Assembly (NCBI RefSeq): GCF_012933545.1
Contig: NZ_JAADJU010000014.1
Coordinates: 1-64,000, forward strand
Source: Rouxiella aceris
GTDB lineage: Bacteria > Pseudomonadota > Gammaproteobacteria > Enterobacterales > Enterobacteriaceae
Reading direction: 5' to 3'
DNA: 64,000 bases
The translations under genes and the position numbers were made by a program. The notes beneath the pieces are model-generated. The model made no database searches. It was not told the origin of the DNA and saw nothing but the letters and a program-made list of their open reading frames with translations. Positions 50,695-60,327 of this stretch are shown here, piece after piece. Numbering within the stretch: position 1 is the stretch's first letter; each line of letters opens with the position of its first letter.

Positions 50695-51315
50695 ATGAAA
50701 CCCGAAACACCGGTGGTATTGCCGCTGCGCGGGCCCGCTATGCATGAACGCCGCCAGCAGATCATTCAGGCTGCGCTGGATCATTTTCGTCACTATGGCT
50801 ATGCCAAAACGTCGGTGGCTGACCTGGCCAAGACAATTGGGGTGTCGAGTGCCTATATTTACAAGTTTTTCGAGTCGAAACAGGCAATTGGCGAAGCAGT
50901 ATGTAGCCATTCCCTGGGGCAGATCGATGATGCGTTGCGCACTATTGCCCGGCGTGAGCAAAGTGCCGCCGAGCGTCTGCGCGATATCTTCACTTCGTTG
51001 ATGAGAAAAAGTCTGGCGCTGTTTTTCGAAGAAAGAAAGTTGCATGACATTGCCGCTGTTGCAGCGGCAAATCACTGGAGCTCGGCCAATAATCACCGTG
51101 CGGCGCTGTTTGGCATTATTAAACAGGTGATTGCCGAGGGGCGCGAAGCCGGTGAATTTGAATGCCAAACGCCAATTGATGAAGTCTGTATGGCAATTGC
51201 CAGTGTGATGACGCCTTTTTCGCATCCGTTGATGCTTGAAGAGAAAACGCCTGAGCAACTGGAAGAGCGTGTCGTCGTGATCACCAATTTGGTATTACGC
51301 AGTCTGGCCAGGTAA
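50695..51315 (+). CDS. TetR/AcrR family transcriptional regulator
   Basis: The 206-residue protein has an N-terminal TetR helix-turn-helix (QQIIQAALDHFRHYGYAKTS ... SSAYIYKFFESKQAI, about residues 20-66) and an all-helical ligand domain. CAGGAG lies 9 bases before the start. It is 170 bases upstream of a fabF paralogue in the same direction, so control of that gene or of its own promoter is likely. The ligand is unknown. Confidence 0.85.
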   Translation: MKPETPVVLPLRGPAMHERRQQIIQAALDHFRHYGYAKTSVADLAKTIGVSSAYIYKFFESKQAIGEAVCSHSLGQIDDALRTIARREQSAAERLRDIFTSLMRKSLALFFEERKLHDIAAVAAANHWSSANNHRAALFGIIKQVIAEGREAGEFECQTPIDEVCMAIASVMTPFSHPLMLEEKTPEQLEERVVVITNLVLRSLAR

Positions 51316-51423
51316 ACGCACTGGCAGTAAAGAAGTGACAAGTTTCCATCCGCGTGACTCGTTACTTATTATTTAAATAATTCCAGCTCTCGCGCTGTCC
51401 GCTTATCAGGGATACCGATGCTG

Positions 51424-51453
51424 TGAGATGCCCGGGGTGTTCCCCTCATCTCA
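51424..51453 (+). promoter_or_regulatory. Strong stem-loop in the leader of the fabF paralogue
   Basis: TGAGATG / CATCTCA encloses GGGG / CCCC around a TGTT loop, 33 bases before the ATG. There is no T-run, so it is not a simple terminator. It could be an operator or a translation-control structure, or an end of an RNA from tetR. Confidence 0.45.
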
Positions 51454-51485
51454 ACCTAAACAGAATGATCCTTAGAGGAATTTTT

Positions 51486-52760
51486 ATGACTCATCGTCGC
51501 GTAGTAATTACTGGTATGGGGGCGGTGAGCCCGCTCGGTTGTGATATCGATACAATCTGGAAAAGGCTTTTGGCTGGTCAGTCAGGTATCCGTGTATTGC
51601 CGGATGAGATCGTCGAGACGCTGACGGTAAAAATCGGAGGCCAGGTACAAACCCTCGAGCAGGATCCTGAATCCGGCTTCGATGTCGATCAGCACGTTGC
51701 GCCGAAAGACCAAAAGAAAATGGACCGTTTTATTCTGTTCGCTATGGCTGCTGCGGATAAAGCGATTGCAAACGCTGGCTGGAAGGCAGAAACGGCGGAA
51801 CAACAGGAGCGCACTGCAACCGTTATCGGTTCCGGTATTGGTGGTTTCCCGGCCATTGCTCATGCGGTAAGAACCAACGATAGCCGTGGCGCAAAACGTT
51901 TGTCGCCTTTTACGGTGCCTTCATTTTTGGTCAACCTGGCTTCTGGTCAGGTGTCGATCAAGCATCAGTTTAAAGGGCCGATTGGCGCACCGGTGACCGC
52001 CTGTGCGGCCGGGGTGCAGGCTATCGGTGATGCAGTACGTCTGATCCGTAACGATGAGGCCGATATTGCCATTTGTGGTGGTGCGGAAGCGGCCATTGAT
52101 ACCGTAAGCCTTGGCGGTTTTGCGGCTGCCAAAGCCATGTCTTCCGGCCATACCGATCAGCCTGAAAAAGCTTCACGCCCTTTTGATAGTGCGCGCGATG
52201 GTTTTATTATGGGCGAAGGGGCTGGCATGCTGGTCATTGAGGAGCTGGAACACGCGCTCGCGCGTGGTGCCAAACCTCTGGCCGAGATCGTCGGTTACGG
52301 CACCAGCGGTGATGCCTACCATATGACTTCCGGTGCCGAAGATGGCAATGGTGCGGGTCGTGCAATGAAAATTGCTTTGCGCCAGGCAGGCATTAAACCT
52401 GAGCAGGTTGACCATCTTAACGCCCATGCCACCTCAACGCCGGTTGGCGACCTGGGTGAAATCAACGCCATAAAAACCCTGTTTGGTACCGACGGCAAGC
52501 TGGCTGTCACCTCCACCAAATCCGCAACCGGGCATTTGCTTGGCGCGGCGGGTGGTCTGGAAACCATCTTCACCGTACTGGCTATCCGCGATCAAATCGT
52601 GCCGCCAACGCTGAATCTTGAGAATAAAGATCCGGCAGCAGAAGGCTTGAATATCATTGGTAACACGGCGCAAGCGCATAACATTATTTATGCCTTATCC
52701 AATGGTTTTGGCTTCGGCGGCGTCAATGCCTGTGTATTGCTTAAGCGCTGGGAAGACTAA
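51486..52760 (+). CDS. Beta-ketoacyl-ACP synthase II paralogue (FabF-like)
   Basis: The 424-residue condensing enzyme of the KAS II type has catalytic Cys in PVTACAAGVQAIGDA, His in NAHATSTPVGD and His in KSATGHLLGAAGG, so it should be active. It is slightly longer than housekeeping FabF (413) and is not in the usual acpP-fabF cluster, so it is a second copy. AGAGGA lies 5 bases before the ATG. Beside a TetR regulator it may shift the acyl chain supply under an unknown signal. Confidence 0.88.
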   Translation: MTHRRVVITGMGAVSPLGCDIDTIWKRLLAGQSGIRVLPDEIVETLTVKIGGQVQTLEQDPESGFDVDQHVAPKDQKKMDRFILFAMAAADKAIANAGWKAETAEQQERTATVIGSGIGGFPAIAHAVRTNDSRGAKRLSPFTVPSFLVNLASGQVSIKHQFKGPIGAPVTACAAGVQAIGDAVRLIRNDEADIAICGGAEAAIDTVSLGGFAAAKAMSSGHTDQPEKASRPFDSARDGFIMGEGAGMLVIEELEHALARGAKPLAEIVGYGTSGDAYHMTSGAEDGNGAGRAMKIALRQAGIKPEQVDHLNAHATSTPVGDLGEINAIKTLFGTDGKLAVTSTKSATGHLLGAAGGLETIFTVLAIRDQIVPPTLNLENKDPAAEGLNIIGNTAQAHNIIYALSNGFGFGGVNACVLLKRWED

Positions 52761-52787
52761 GTCTCCTTCTGCCCGCTGACAATAAGT

Positions 52788-52852
52788 AAAAAGCCCGCTA
52801 TTAATGGACTGACCCCATAAAGTTGGACAGTTCATGTTAAGCGGGCTTTTTT
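52788..52852 (+). terminator. Terminator with an IS-end-like sequence in its loop
   Basis: AAAAAGCCCGCT and AAGCGGGCTTTTTT make a strong stem between the convergent fabF paralogue and the small secreted-protein gene. The loop is extended to about 40 bases by TGGACTGACCCCATAAAGTTGGACA (52805-52829, split here for length only in description), which looks like the terminal repeat of an IS3/IS150-group element. Confidence 0.7.
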
Positions 52853-52858
52853 ACGCCT

Positions 52859-53248
52859 TTATAAACCCTCTGGTCGAGGGATTTCATAAAAGTCGCCAGA
52901 AGGATCGCGCTTGTAATAATGACCATGGCTAACGTAAAAACGTTCACCGTGGAAATCAAGCGGGGTAAGGTCTGGCGGCGCAGAATCATATTCCTGCGGT
53001 TCAGCATCATAGTCAGGCGGTGGCGGGGTATCCTGCGGCGGTGCATTGACTTCTACGTAATCATCGCCTTGTTTCTGGTAATAATTTCCGTTTAGTGCCC
53101 AGTAGGTCAAGCCACCAATCACCACGGCAACAGCGGCATCGGGTAAGATATTAAATCCATGTCCGGGACCACCATGTCCCCCATGTGCCAGTGCCAGCGG
53201 CGGTGAAAGCAGGCTCAGGGTCAATAGTGATACAGCAAGCTTCTTCAT
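52859..53248 (-). CDS. Small secreted protein of unknown function
   Basis: The 129-residue protein has a Sec signal peptide ending ALA before HGGHGGPGHGFN, a Gly/His-rich mature start, a hydrophobic segment (AAVAVVIGGLTYWAL) and a Pro/Asp-rich middle. Two short repeats, YYQKQGDDYVEV and YYKRDPSGDFYEI, resemble repeats found in DUF6515-type periplasmic proteins. The His-rich start might bind metal. The start at 53248 is chosen for the signal peptide. Function is unknown. Confidence 0.7.
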   Translation of the reverse strand: MKKLAVSLLTLSLLSPPLALAHGGHGGPGHGFNILPDAAVAVVIGGLTYWALNGNYYQKQGDDYVEVNAPPQDTPPPPDYDAEPQEYDSAPPDLTPLDFHGERFYVSHGHYYKRDPSGDFYEIPRPEGL

Positions 53249-53407
53249 TTCATTCCCCTCAGGGGTCAAACACTCAACAGAGACAAACTCTCCGACTGAT
53301 ATAAGGGGTAAAGGGGATGCCGTCAATCTCTGCGCATGCCATTGTCACACTCGGTAACAACTGCATACGCTATCCTCACGGGGCTGCGGAGAACTGACAC
53401 TCAGTCC

Positions 53408-53464
53408 ATGTACGCATTATAGCTTGGCCGTGCAAGGTGCTCTTACCTGATAAATCGCGTACAT
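53408..53464. other. Structured intergenic segment upstream of fdoG
   Basis: ATGTACGC and GCGTACAT pair as 8-bp arms around a 41-base loop that contains two further small hairpins sharing bases (CTTG/CAAG and AGGT/ACCT). The interval 53249-53649 is otherwise without a gene. The role, if any, is unknown; it might be a small RNA or leader of fdoG. Confidence 0.3.
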
Positions 53465-53649
53465 CCCTTCTGGCTTATAGCATTACGCCACCATTGGGGG
53501 TGTGAAGCTGATCCTAAATGAGTAATAAAGTCAGGCTGCGATACTTTATAAATAATAAGAATTTTTTTTATTGATCTAACGCAATAGTGTTTTTATCCAC
53601 CTTGTTATGGTCGATAGCTCTAATAATAAAAAAAATAGTGAGCAATGAA

Positions 53650-56600
53650 ATGATAGAGACCAACAGAAGAGGTTTTTTCAAGATCTGCGCTGGAGGGATG
53701 GCAGGTACCACGCTTGCTGCTTTGGGCTTTTCACCTGCAACTGCACTTGCTGCCCCGCGCAGCTACAAGTTGCTGCGAGCCAAAGAGACACGGAATAACT
53801 GTACATACTGCGCAGTAGGCTGCGGAATACTGATTTATAGTCTGGGTGACGGGGCAAAAAATGCCCGTGACGCTATTTTCCATATCGAGGGTGACCCCGA
53901 TCACCCCGTCAGTCGAGGTTCACTCTGTCCCAAAGGGGCAGGACTTATCGACTATATTCATAGCGAGGAGCGATTACAGTACCCTCAATATCGTGCCCCG
54001 GGTTCAAACCAATGGCAACGCATTGGCTGGGACGAGGCGATAGATCGCATTGCACGGCTGATGAAAGCCGACCGCGATGCCAATTTCCAGCAAAAGAATA
54101 AAGATGGTGTGGTCGTTAACCGTTGGACGACCACCGGTATGCTCTGTTCCTCCGCCGCCAGTAATGAAACCGGCGCTCTCGACTATAAGTTCTCTCGTGG
54201 CCTGGGCATGCTGGCCGTCGAGAATCAGGCGCGTTTGTGCCATGGTCCAACCGTATCCGCTCTGGCGCCTTCCTTTGGCCGCGGAGCGATGACCAATAAC
54301 TGGATTGATATTAAAAACGCGGATGTCATCCTGATTATGGGTGGCAATCCGGCGGAGGCGCACCCGGTGGGCTTCAAGTGGGTTATCGAAGCCAAGAAGC
54401 ACAATAATGCCCAGGTGATGGTGGTTGATCCGCGCTTTAATCGTTCAGCCGCTGTAGCCGACCACTATGCGCCGATCCGTCCGGGCAGCGACGCCGCCTT
54501 CCTGCTGGGCGTGATCCACTATTTGATTGAAAATGACAAGATCCAGCATGAGTATGTGAAATCCTATACCAATGCCACTTTGCTGGTGCGCGATGACTAC
54601 GCCTTTACCGAAGGCTTGTTCAGTGGCTTTGACCAGACAACCCACCGTTACGACACCACCAGTTGGCAGTATCAGCTGGATGAAAAGGGTCAGGCAAAAC
54701 GTGATGAAACCTTAACGCATCCGCGCTGTGTGTGGAATTTGCTGAAAGAACATGTCTCCCGCTATACCCTCGACGCGGTAGTCAATATCTGCGGTACACC
54801 GAAGGAAGATTTCCTTACCGTCTGCCAGACTTTGGCCACCACCTGCGTCACCAACAAAACCGCCAGTATTCTCTATGCCCTTGGCTGGACGCATCACACC
54901 AATGGCGGGCAGATTATCCGCTGTGCGGCGATGATCCAGCTGCTGCTCGGTAATATCGGCATGATTGGCGGCGGTATTAATGCTCTGCGCGGTCACTCCA
55001 ATGTTCAGGGCTACACCGACCTCGGGCTGCTTTCCCTCAATATGCCAGGCTATATGCCATTGCCTTCCGAAAAGCAGACCACGCTGGAAAGTTTTCTCGG
55101 TGCCATCACTCCCGCAACGCTTAGCGCCGGTGAGGTCAACTACTGGCAAAATACGCCAAAATTCTTTGTCAGCCTGATGAAGAGTATTTATGGCGACAAG
55201 GCGACGGCACAAAATAGTTGGGGTTTTGACTGGTTGCCGAAGTGGGATAAAAGCTACGATGTGACCACCCAGGCCGAGCTGATGCTGGATGGCAAAATGA
55301 ATGGCTATCTTATTCAGGGCTTTAATCCACTGGCGGCCTTCCCGGATAAAAACAAAGCCACTCAGGCTTTTTCAAAACTCAAATATATGGTGGTGATCGA
55401 CCCGCTGGCGACGGAAAGTGCCAGCTTTTGGCAAAACGAAGGGGAGTTTAACAACGTCGATAGTGCTGCCATTCAGACCGAGGTTTTCCGTTTACCTTCC
55501 TCATGTTTTGCGGAAGAAGACGGTTCTATCGCCAACTCTTCTCGTTGGCTACAGTGGCACTGGGCAGCAGTAGCCCCGCCGGGAGAGGCATTGCACGATG
55601 CCAAAATCCTCGGGCGTTTGTTTACCCGTCTGCGCGAACTCTATCAAAATGAAGGGGGCGTAGCGGCTGAGTCTTTCCTCAGTGTGAACTGGAACTACCG
55701 TGATCCCACCGATCCGCAGCCTGAAGAGGTGGCGCGCGAAGCCAACGGCAGCGCACTGCAGGATATCTTTGACGACCAGGGCAAACTGGTACTGAAAAAA
55801 GGTCAGCAGATCGCCAGCTTTGCGCAGTTGAAAGACGACGGCAGTACCGCCAGTTTTTGCTGGATCTATGCCGGCAGCTGGACGGAAGCGGGCAATATGA
55901 TGGCCAGCCGCGACAATACCGATCCTTCCGGGCTGGGCTCTGTTTCTGGTTGGTCATGGGCATGGCCGGCCAACCGCCGCATTCTGTATAACCGCGCTTC
56001 TGCGGATGCGTCCGGCAAGGCCTGGGATCCGAAACGTCCGTTGTTGGAGTGGGATGGTACTCGCTGGCACGGACTGGATGTTCCTGACTTCCCGGTTAAT
56101 AGCGCACCAGATAAAAAAGTGTCGCCATTTATCATGTTACCGGACGGTTTGGGTCATCTGTTCTCGCTCAATAAAATGGTGGACGGGCCTTTCCCGGAAC
56201 ACTATGAGCCAATGGAGTCGCCGATCGGCACCAATCCGCTGCATCCTAAGGTGGTATCAAGTCCGGTAGTTCGCGTTTTCCCTCGTGATAAGAAGGCGTT
56301 AGGCAAGGCTGCGGATTTCCCGTATGTCGCCACCAGCTATTCCATTACCGAACTGTTCCGTCACTGGACCAAGCACGCTCTGCTCAACGCCATTGCTCAG
56401 CCAGAGCAGTTTGTGGAAATCAGTGAACAGTTGGCAAAGGCAAAATCCATTGCTACCGGGGATGCGATCCGTGTTTCTTCACAACGAGGTTATATCAGGG
56501 CCAAGGCGGTCGTGACCGCGCGCCTGCATCCGCTGACGGTCAACGGGGAACAGATCGAAACGGTGGGTATTCCTTGCCATTGGGGCTTTACCGGGGCAAC

Positions 56601-56703
56601 CCGCAAAGGTTTCCTGGCCAATACGCTGACGCACAGTATTGGTGAAGCGAACTCGCAAACGCCGGAATATAAAGCGTTTTTAGTCAACGTTGAGAAGGTG
56701 TGA
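53650..56703 (+). CDS. fdoG: Formate dehydrogenase-O major (alpha) subunit, cysteine form
   Basis: FdoG oxidises formate to CO2 in the periplasm using bis-MGD molybdenum cofactor. The 1017-residue protein (E. coli 1016) has a Tat signal with NRRGFFK, a 4Fe-4S site starting CTYCAVGCG and the active-site segment [11 protein letters not shown]. The catalytic residue is Cys197 encoded TGC (54238-54240), where E. coli FdoG and FdnG have selenocysteine encoded TGA. The enzyme is thus independent of the Sec machinery. The start at 53650 gives [10 protein letters not shown]; a GTG at 53638 in frame is the alternative. fdoH follows after 7 bases. Confidence 0.93.
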   Translation: MIETNRRGFFKICAGGMAGTTLAALGFSPATALAAPRSYKLLRAKETRNNCTYCAVGCGILIYSLGDGAKNARDAIFHIEGDPDHPVSRGSLCPKGAGLIDYIHSEERLQYPQYRAPGSNQWQRIGWDEAIDRIARLMKADRDANFQQKNKDGVVVNRWTTTGMLCSSAASNETGALDYKFSRGLGMLAVENQARLCHGPTVSALAPSFGRGAMTNNWIDIKNADVILIMGGNPAEAHPVGFKWVIEAKKHNNAQVMVVDPRFNRSAAVADHYAPIRPGSDAAFLLGVIHYLIENDKIQHEYVKSYTNATLLVRDDYAFTEGLFSGFDQTTHRYDTTSWQYQLDEKGQAKRDETLTHPRCVWNLLKEHVSRYTLDAVVNICGTPKEDFLTVCQTLATTCVTNKTASILYALGWTHHTNGGQIIRCAAMIQLLLGNIGMIGGGINALRGHSNVQGYTDLGLLSLNMPGYMPLPSEKQTTLESFLGAITPATLSAGEVNYWQNTPKFFVSLMKSIYGDKATAQNSWGFDWLPKWDKSYDVTTQAELMLDGKMNGYLIQGFNPLAAFPDKNKATQAFSKLKYMVVIDPLATESASFWQNEGEFNNVDSAAIQTEVFRLPSSCFAEEDGSIANSSRWLQWHWAAVAPPGEALHDAKILGRLFTRLRELYQNEGGVAAESFLSVNWNYRDPTDPQPEEVAREANGSALQDIFDDQGKLVLKKGQQIASFAQLKDDGSTASFCWIYAGSWTEAGNMMASRDNTDPSGLGSVSGWSWAWPANRRILYNRASADASGKAWDPKRPLLEWDGTRWHGLDVPDFPVNSAPDKKVSPFIMLPDGLGHLFSLNKMVDGPFPEHYEPMESPIGTNPLHPKVVSSPVVRVFPRDKKALGKAADFPYVATSYSITELFRHWTKHALLNAIAQPEQFVEISEQLAKAKSIATGDAIRVSSQRGYIRAKAVVTARLHPLTVNGEQIETVGIPCHWGFTGATRKGFLANTLTHSIGEANSQTPEYKAFLVNVEKV

Positions 56704-56710
56704 GGCGCTT

Positions 56711-57601
56711 ATGTCAATGCAATCTCAGGATATTATCAAACGTTCAGCCACCAACGATCTCACGCCGCCACCGCAGGCTCGTGATTTTAAAATGGAAGTG
56801 GCCAAGCTGATTGACGTCAGCACCTGTATTGGCTGTAAAGGTTGTCAGGTTGCCTGCTCAGAATGGAACGATATTCGCAGTGAAGTGGGGCATAACGTCG
56901 GTATTTATGATAACCCCACCGACCTGAGCGCCAAAGCCTGGACGGTGATGCGTTTTAGCGAAGTCAAAAATGAGCACAACAAGCTGGAGTGGCTGATCCG
57001 TAAAGACGGCTGCATGCACTGTAGCGATCCGGGTTGTCTGAAGGCCTGTCCATCCCCCGGGGCGATCATCCAGTATAAAAATGGCATTGTGGATTTTCAG
57101 TCAGAGCAGTGTATTGGCTGTGGTTATTGTATCGCTGGCTGTCCGTTTAATATTCCACGCCTTAATCCGCAGGATAACCGGGTTTATAAATGTACGCTTT
57201 GCGTCGATCGGGTCACGGTGGGTCAGGAGCCTTCCTGTGTCAAAACCTGTCCTACCGGTGCGCTTAATTTCGGCACTAAACAGGATATGCTGGATTTGGC
57301 CGCCACGCGGATTGCCGAACTGAAATCTCGCGGGTTCACTAATGCCGGGCTCTATAACCCGGAAGGCGTGGGCGGCACCCATGTTATGTACGTTCTGCAC
57401 CATGCCGATAAGCCAGGGTTGTATCACGGCTTGCCGGAAAATCCCTCTATTTCCACGCCAATCAATTTGTGGAAAGGCGTGCTCAAACCGGTGGCGGCAC
57501 TCGGCTTTATTGCCACCTTTGCCAGCCTGATCTTCCACTATGTCGGCATTGGGCCAAATACCGAAGAACTGGAAAAATCAGAGGAGGATATCCATGAGTA
57601 A
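56711..57601 (+). CDS. fdoH: Formate dehydrogenase-O iron-sulfur (beta) subunit
   Basis: FdoH passes electrons from FdoG to the cytochrome b subunit. The 296-residue protein has four 4Fe-4S motifs ([42 protein letters not shown]...CVKTC) and one C-terminal membrane helix ([21 protein letters not shown]), which anchors it with the active site facing the periplasm. The start at 56711 follows GAGG. It overlaps fdoI by 8 bases. Confidence 0.95.
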   Translation: MSMQSQDIIKRSATNDLTPPPQARDFKMEVAKLIDVSTCIGCKGCQVACSEWNDIRSEVGHNVGIYDNPTDLSAKAWTVMRFSEVKNEHNKLEWLIRKDGCMHCSDPGCLKACPSPGAIIQYKNGIVDFQSEQCIGCGYCIAGCPFNIPRLNPQDNRVYKCTLCVDRVTVGQEPSCVKTCPTGALNFGTKQDMLDLAATRIAELKSRGFTNAGLYNPEGVGGTHVMYVLHHADKPGLYHGLPENPSISTPINLWKGVLKPVAALGFIATFASLIFHYVGIGPNTEELEKSEEDIHE

Positions 57602-58235
57602 GCAGCCTGAAATATTGCGCACTCGATTTATCGATCGTGCCTGCCACTGGTGCGTGGTGATCAGCTTTATCCTGGTGGCGCTGTCCGGTATGGCGTTGTT
57701 TTTCCCCACCTTGCAATGGCTGACCGATACCTTTGGTACTCCGCAGATGGGGCGCATCCTGCACCCTTTCTTTGGCGTTGCCATCTTCTGCCTGCTGATC
57801 GTGATGTTTTTCCGCTTTGTTAAACACAATATTCCAGAGCGGGAAGATATTCCCTGGTTGAAGAATATTGTCGAAGTGCTGAAAGGCAATGAGCATAAGG
57901 TCGCTGACGTCGGCAAATATAACGCCGGTCAAAAACTGATGTTCTGGAGCATTATCGGCCTGGTATCGGTGCTGGGGATTACCGGCGTGATTATCTGGCG
58001 ACCTTTTTTCGCCGGGTATTTTCCTATCCCGCTGATTCGCGTCTGTTTACTTATCCACGCCACGGCGGCCATTGTGCTTATCCATGCCATCCTGATCCAT
58101 GTCTATATGGCATTCTGGGTTAAAGGCTCGATTCGCGGCATGGTGCAGGGGCGGGTAACGCAGCCGTGGGCGAGGAAACACCATCCTCGCTGGTATCGCA
58201 AGCTGATGGCTAAACAGGCGAAGGATAGATCATGA
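57594..58235 (+). CDS. fdoI: Formate dehydrogenase-O cytochrome b556 (gamma) subunit
   Basis: FdoI is the four-helix membrane subunit that carries two b haems and reduces quinone. The 213-residue protein (E. coli 211) has haem-ligand histidines in [42 protein letters not shown] precedes the start, which lies inside the end of fdoH. It overlaps fdhE by 4 bases. Confidence 0.95.
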   Translation: MSKQPEILRTRFIDRACHWCVVISFILVALSGMALFFPTLQWLTDTFGTPQMGRILHPFFGVAIFCLLIVMFFRFVKHNIPEREDIPWLKNIVEVLKGNEHKVADVGKYNAGQKLMFWSIIGLVSVLGITGVIIWRPFFAGYFPIPLIRVCLLIHATAAIVLIHAILIHVYMAFWVKGSIRGMVQGRVTQPWARKHHPRWYRKLMAKQAKDRS

Positions 58236-59119
58236 TCACGCCTCCTTCTGCCTCACAAAACGGTCCGATCCCTTATGTACTGCGCAGTGCGCCGTTAACC
58301 CGTTACACCGGGCGCGCGGCGCGCTTGCGCGGACTGGCGGCCAATGCGTCGATGGCAGATTATCTGCTGTTTAGCGCTGCGCTGGTGGAGGCTCAGCAGG
58401 CCTTCTGCGAGCGCTTCCCGCTTCCGGCAGCCTTAGCCGAGCAAGCCGCTGCCTCTGCGTCACTGAAAGGCACGGCGTGGCTGGACAGCGAATATTGGCA
58501 ACAGGCGCTGGACGCGATACTTGATCAGATGCTGACCACGGCACCTGACCATGTGCGTCCTGCTGCCCGGGCACTGCGTGACAGTACCAGAGCAGATCGC
58601 CAACGCTGGGCCAGTGAACTGCTTAACGGCCAGTTTCAACAGGTTAGCGCTACCGATAGCCTGTTTATCTGGGCGGCTATCAGCCTCTACTGGACGCAGT
58701 TGGCTGCCGCCACCACTGTTCTGCCCTCTGCCGATTATGGTCAGTCACGCCAGCTCTGTCCGCTGTGCGGCAGTCCGCCGGTCGCCAGTGTGATCCATGC
58801 CAGGGAACCGCGAGGCCTGCGTTATTTGCACTGTTCACTGTGCGAATGCCAATGGCATAAGGTGCGTAGCACCTGTAGCGTTTGCCCGCAGGATGAAAAA
58901 GTGGAGTATTGGTCGATTGATAAATCCAATGCCGTGGTAAAAGCGGAAAGCTGCGATACCTGTCATAGCTATCTGAAGGCGCTGTATGCGGAACAGGATA
59001 GTGAGGTGGACGCCATGGCTGACAGCCTGGCTTCACTGCTTCTCGATATGGAAATGGAGACGCGTGGTTACCGCTGTAGCGGCATTAATCCGTTGCTGTT
59101 ACCGGGGGCGCAGGAGTAG
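58232..59119 (+). CDS. fdhE: Formate dehydrogenase accessory protein FdhE
   Basis: FdhE is a cytoplasmic factor needed for maturation of respiratory formate dehydrogenases, binding FdoG/FdnG before Tat export. The 295-residue protein (E. coli 309) has the conserved CxxC rubredoxin-like pairs CPLCGSPP, CSLCECQWH, CSVCPQ and CDTCHSYLK. The ATGA overlap with fdoI puts it in the fdo operon, as in E. coli. Confidence 0.94.
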   Translation: MITPPSASQNGPIPYVLRSAPLTRYTGRAARLRGLAANASMADYLLFSAALVEAQQAFCERFPLPAALAEQAAASASLKGTAWLDSEYWQQALDAILDQMLTTAPDHVRPAARALRDSTRADRQRWASELLNGQFQQVSATDSLFIWAAISLYWTQLAAATTVLPSADYGQSRQLCPLCGSPPVASVIHAREPRGLRYLHCSLCECQWHKVRSTCSVCPQDEKVEYWSIDKSNAVVKAESCDTCHSYLKALYAEQDSEVDAMADSLASLLLDMEMETRGYRCSGINPLLLPGAQE

Positions 59120-59157
59120 CGATCGCCGTCCCGATATAAACCGCAATAAGCGGCGGT

Positions 59158-59195
59158 CAAAAAGCCCGACACAATGTTCGGGCTTTTTATTTTGT
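59158..59195 (+). terminator. fdo operon terminator
   Basis: AAAAAGCCCGA-CACAATG-TTCGGGCTTTTTATTTTG is a strong intrinsic terminator after fdhE. The region from here to 59717 is AT-rich accessory DNA. Confidence 0.88.
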
Positions 59196-59379
59196 TGCCG
59201 AGCAGTAATAAAAAGCCACGGATGGTTTGGCCATTTCACGCAGTTCAGGCTAACGTGGAATATTCTTAATCAGCGGAAAGCTGTTCCTATATTATTCTTT
59301 ATTAAGAACTGCCATCGTTTCCTATTCCCTTTGAGGAGATTGATTTTATGTTTATCCATTTTTTCAATTCACCCGCTTT

Positions 59380-59436
59380 TTAAGAGAATTGAACAACGTT
59401 CTTCTTACGTCCGGCACCACTTGCGCGAATAGTCAT
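59380..59436 (-). CDS. Possible 18-codon small ORF with strong ribosome-binding site
   Basis: On the minus strand GGGAGGATTT directly precedes ATG and an 18-codon frame reading MTIRASGAGRKKNVVQFS. The frame is open further upstream without a better start. The peptide is basic. No family is recognised. On the other strand GAGGAGATTGATTTT precedes an 11-codon frame (MFIHFFNSPAF, 59348-59383). Either could be chance. Confidence 0.25.
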   Translation of the reverse strand: MTIRASGAGRKKNVVQFS

Positions 59437-59717
59437 AAATCCTCCCATGATAGGTTTCAACTTAAAATTGATCACATATCGCGGATAAAAACGATCATAA
59501 AATTTGATTCTTATTTTACGTGCGGAAAAATACGATGGGGCGGGCAGCCCGTAACAGATGGCAGCCAAAACGTTTAACCCACCCTCCCATTATCAAATCT
59601 TTTTTTAGCCCACTGGCACAGACCTCGTTTTTAAACTGCTTTTTAGTCAATGCCACTTTAAAATATCACACTTACCCCTATAATAAACATGGTTTATCAA
59701 ATGGAGTTTTGCGACGG

Positions 59718-59930
59718 ATGACAATACAAGGGAAGTTCATCATCAATGGGGCAGACTACTCGCCTCTGACCATTTACGGTATAGGCACCTTCATGGCGTT
59801 TTCAGGGCAGGGAGCTTACATAAACAAAGGAGCATGTGCCCACACTGCCAAGTGTAGGGCCGATACCTGGCTCGAAGCTTATGCTTATGGAAAAATAGAG
59901 ATAATAGCAAATGGCACTACTTGTCCGTAA
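59718..59930 (+). pseudogene. Remnant of a Tlde1/DUF2778-like T6SS effector
   Basis: The frame starts MTIQGKFIINGADYSPLTIYGIG, then TFMAFSGQGAYINKGACAH, which looks like the N-terminal part of DUF2778 L,D-transpeptidase-type T6SS effectors. After residue 43 the expected continuation VPTLPSVGPIPGS is found in the next frame, where it stops after a few codons; the catalytic His/Cys region is missing. It is therefore frameshifted and truncated. The identification rests on recognised wording of the family pattern, not a search. Confidence 0.5.
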
Positions 59931-60303
59931 GCTTGTTAAATTTATTTTTTATATTCTTGTCTTCTATGTATGTGCAAGGATAGATTTTTATTTCAACATT
60001 AGTGAAAATATAATCAGTTGGGATTTCATCCATTTTCTTGCCAAGGTATTTGGTGTTGAAGGAATGGGGGAAGCAATCATGAATATTTACGATGAAGTAT
60101 GCATTTATTTCATTGCATCAGTTTCCATCGTTGTGTATTCATTTTTAATTACACTTGCAGTTAATCTCTACAATAAAGAATTTTCTGTTGGGCCGTTTAC
60201 GAAGTGGTTCCTCTCTTGTGTAATGAAAACTTTTGCCCTGGCAGTAGTATGCGTGATTATTTTTTACATCGTTATAACCTTGTTGGGATTCGTTTTTGAT
60301 TGA
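59911..60303 (+). CDS. Membrane protein, possible immunity partner of the effector remnant
   Basis: The 130-residue very hydrophobic protein has three clear membrane helices (LVKFIFYILVFYVCARI, IYFIASVSIVVYSFLITLAV, TFALAVVCVIIFYIVITLL). It overlaps the end of the broken effector frame and shares its low GC content. By position it would be the immunity protein; no family is recognised. The ribosome-binding site is weak. Confidence 0.5.
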   Translation: MALLVRKLVKFIFYILVFYVCARIDFYFNISENIISWDFIHFLAKVFGVEGMGEAIMNIYDEVCIYFIASVSIVVYSFLITLAVNLYNKEFSVGPFTKWFLSCVMKTFALAVVCVIIFYIVITLLGFVFD

Positions 60304-60327
60304 TAAAGGGGCGGATACCCCTTTTAA
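60304..60327 (+). terminator. Hairpin after the membrane protein gene
   Basis: AAAGGGG-CGGAT-ACCCCTTTT is a short stem followed by few T residues, directly after the stop. Confidence 0.5.

Noticed and set aside
54238-54300. SECIS element after the active-site codon of fdoG
   Set aside because: The codon is TGC and no need for selenocysteine insertion exists; I see no reason to call a SECIS structure.
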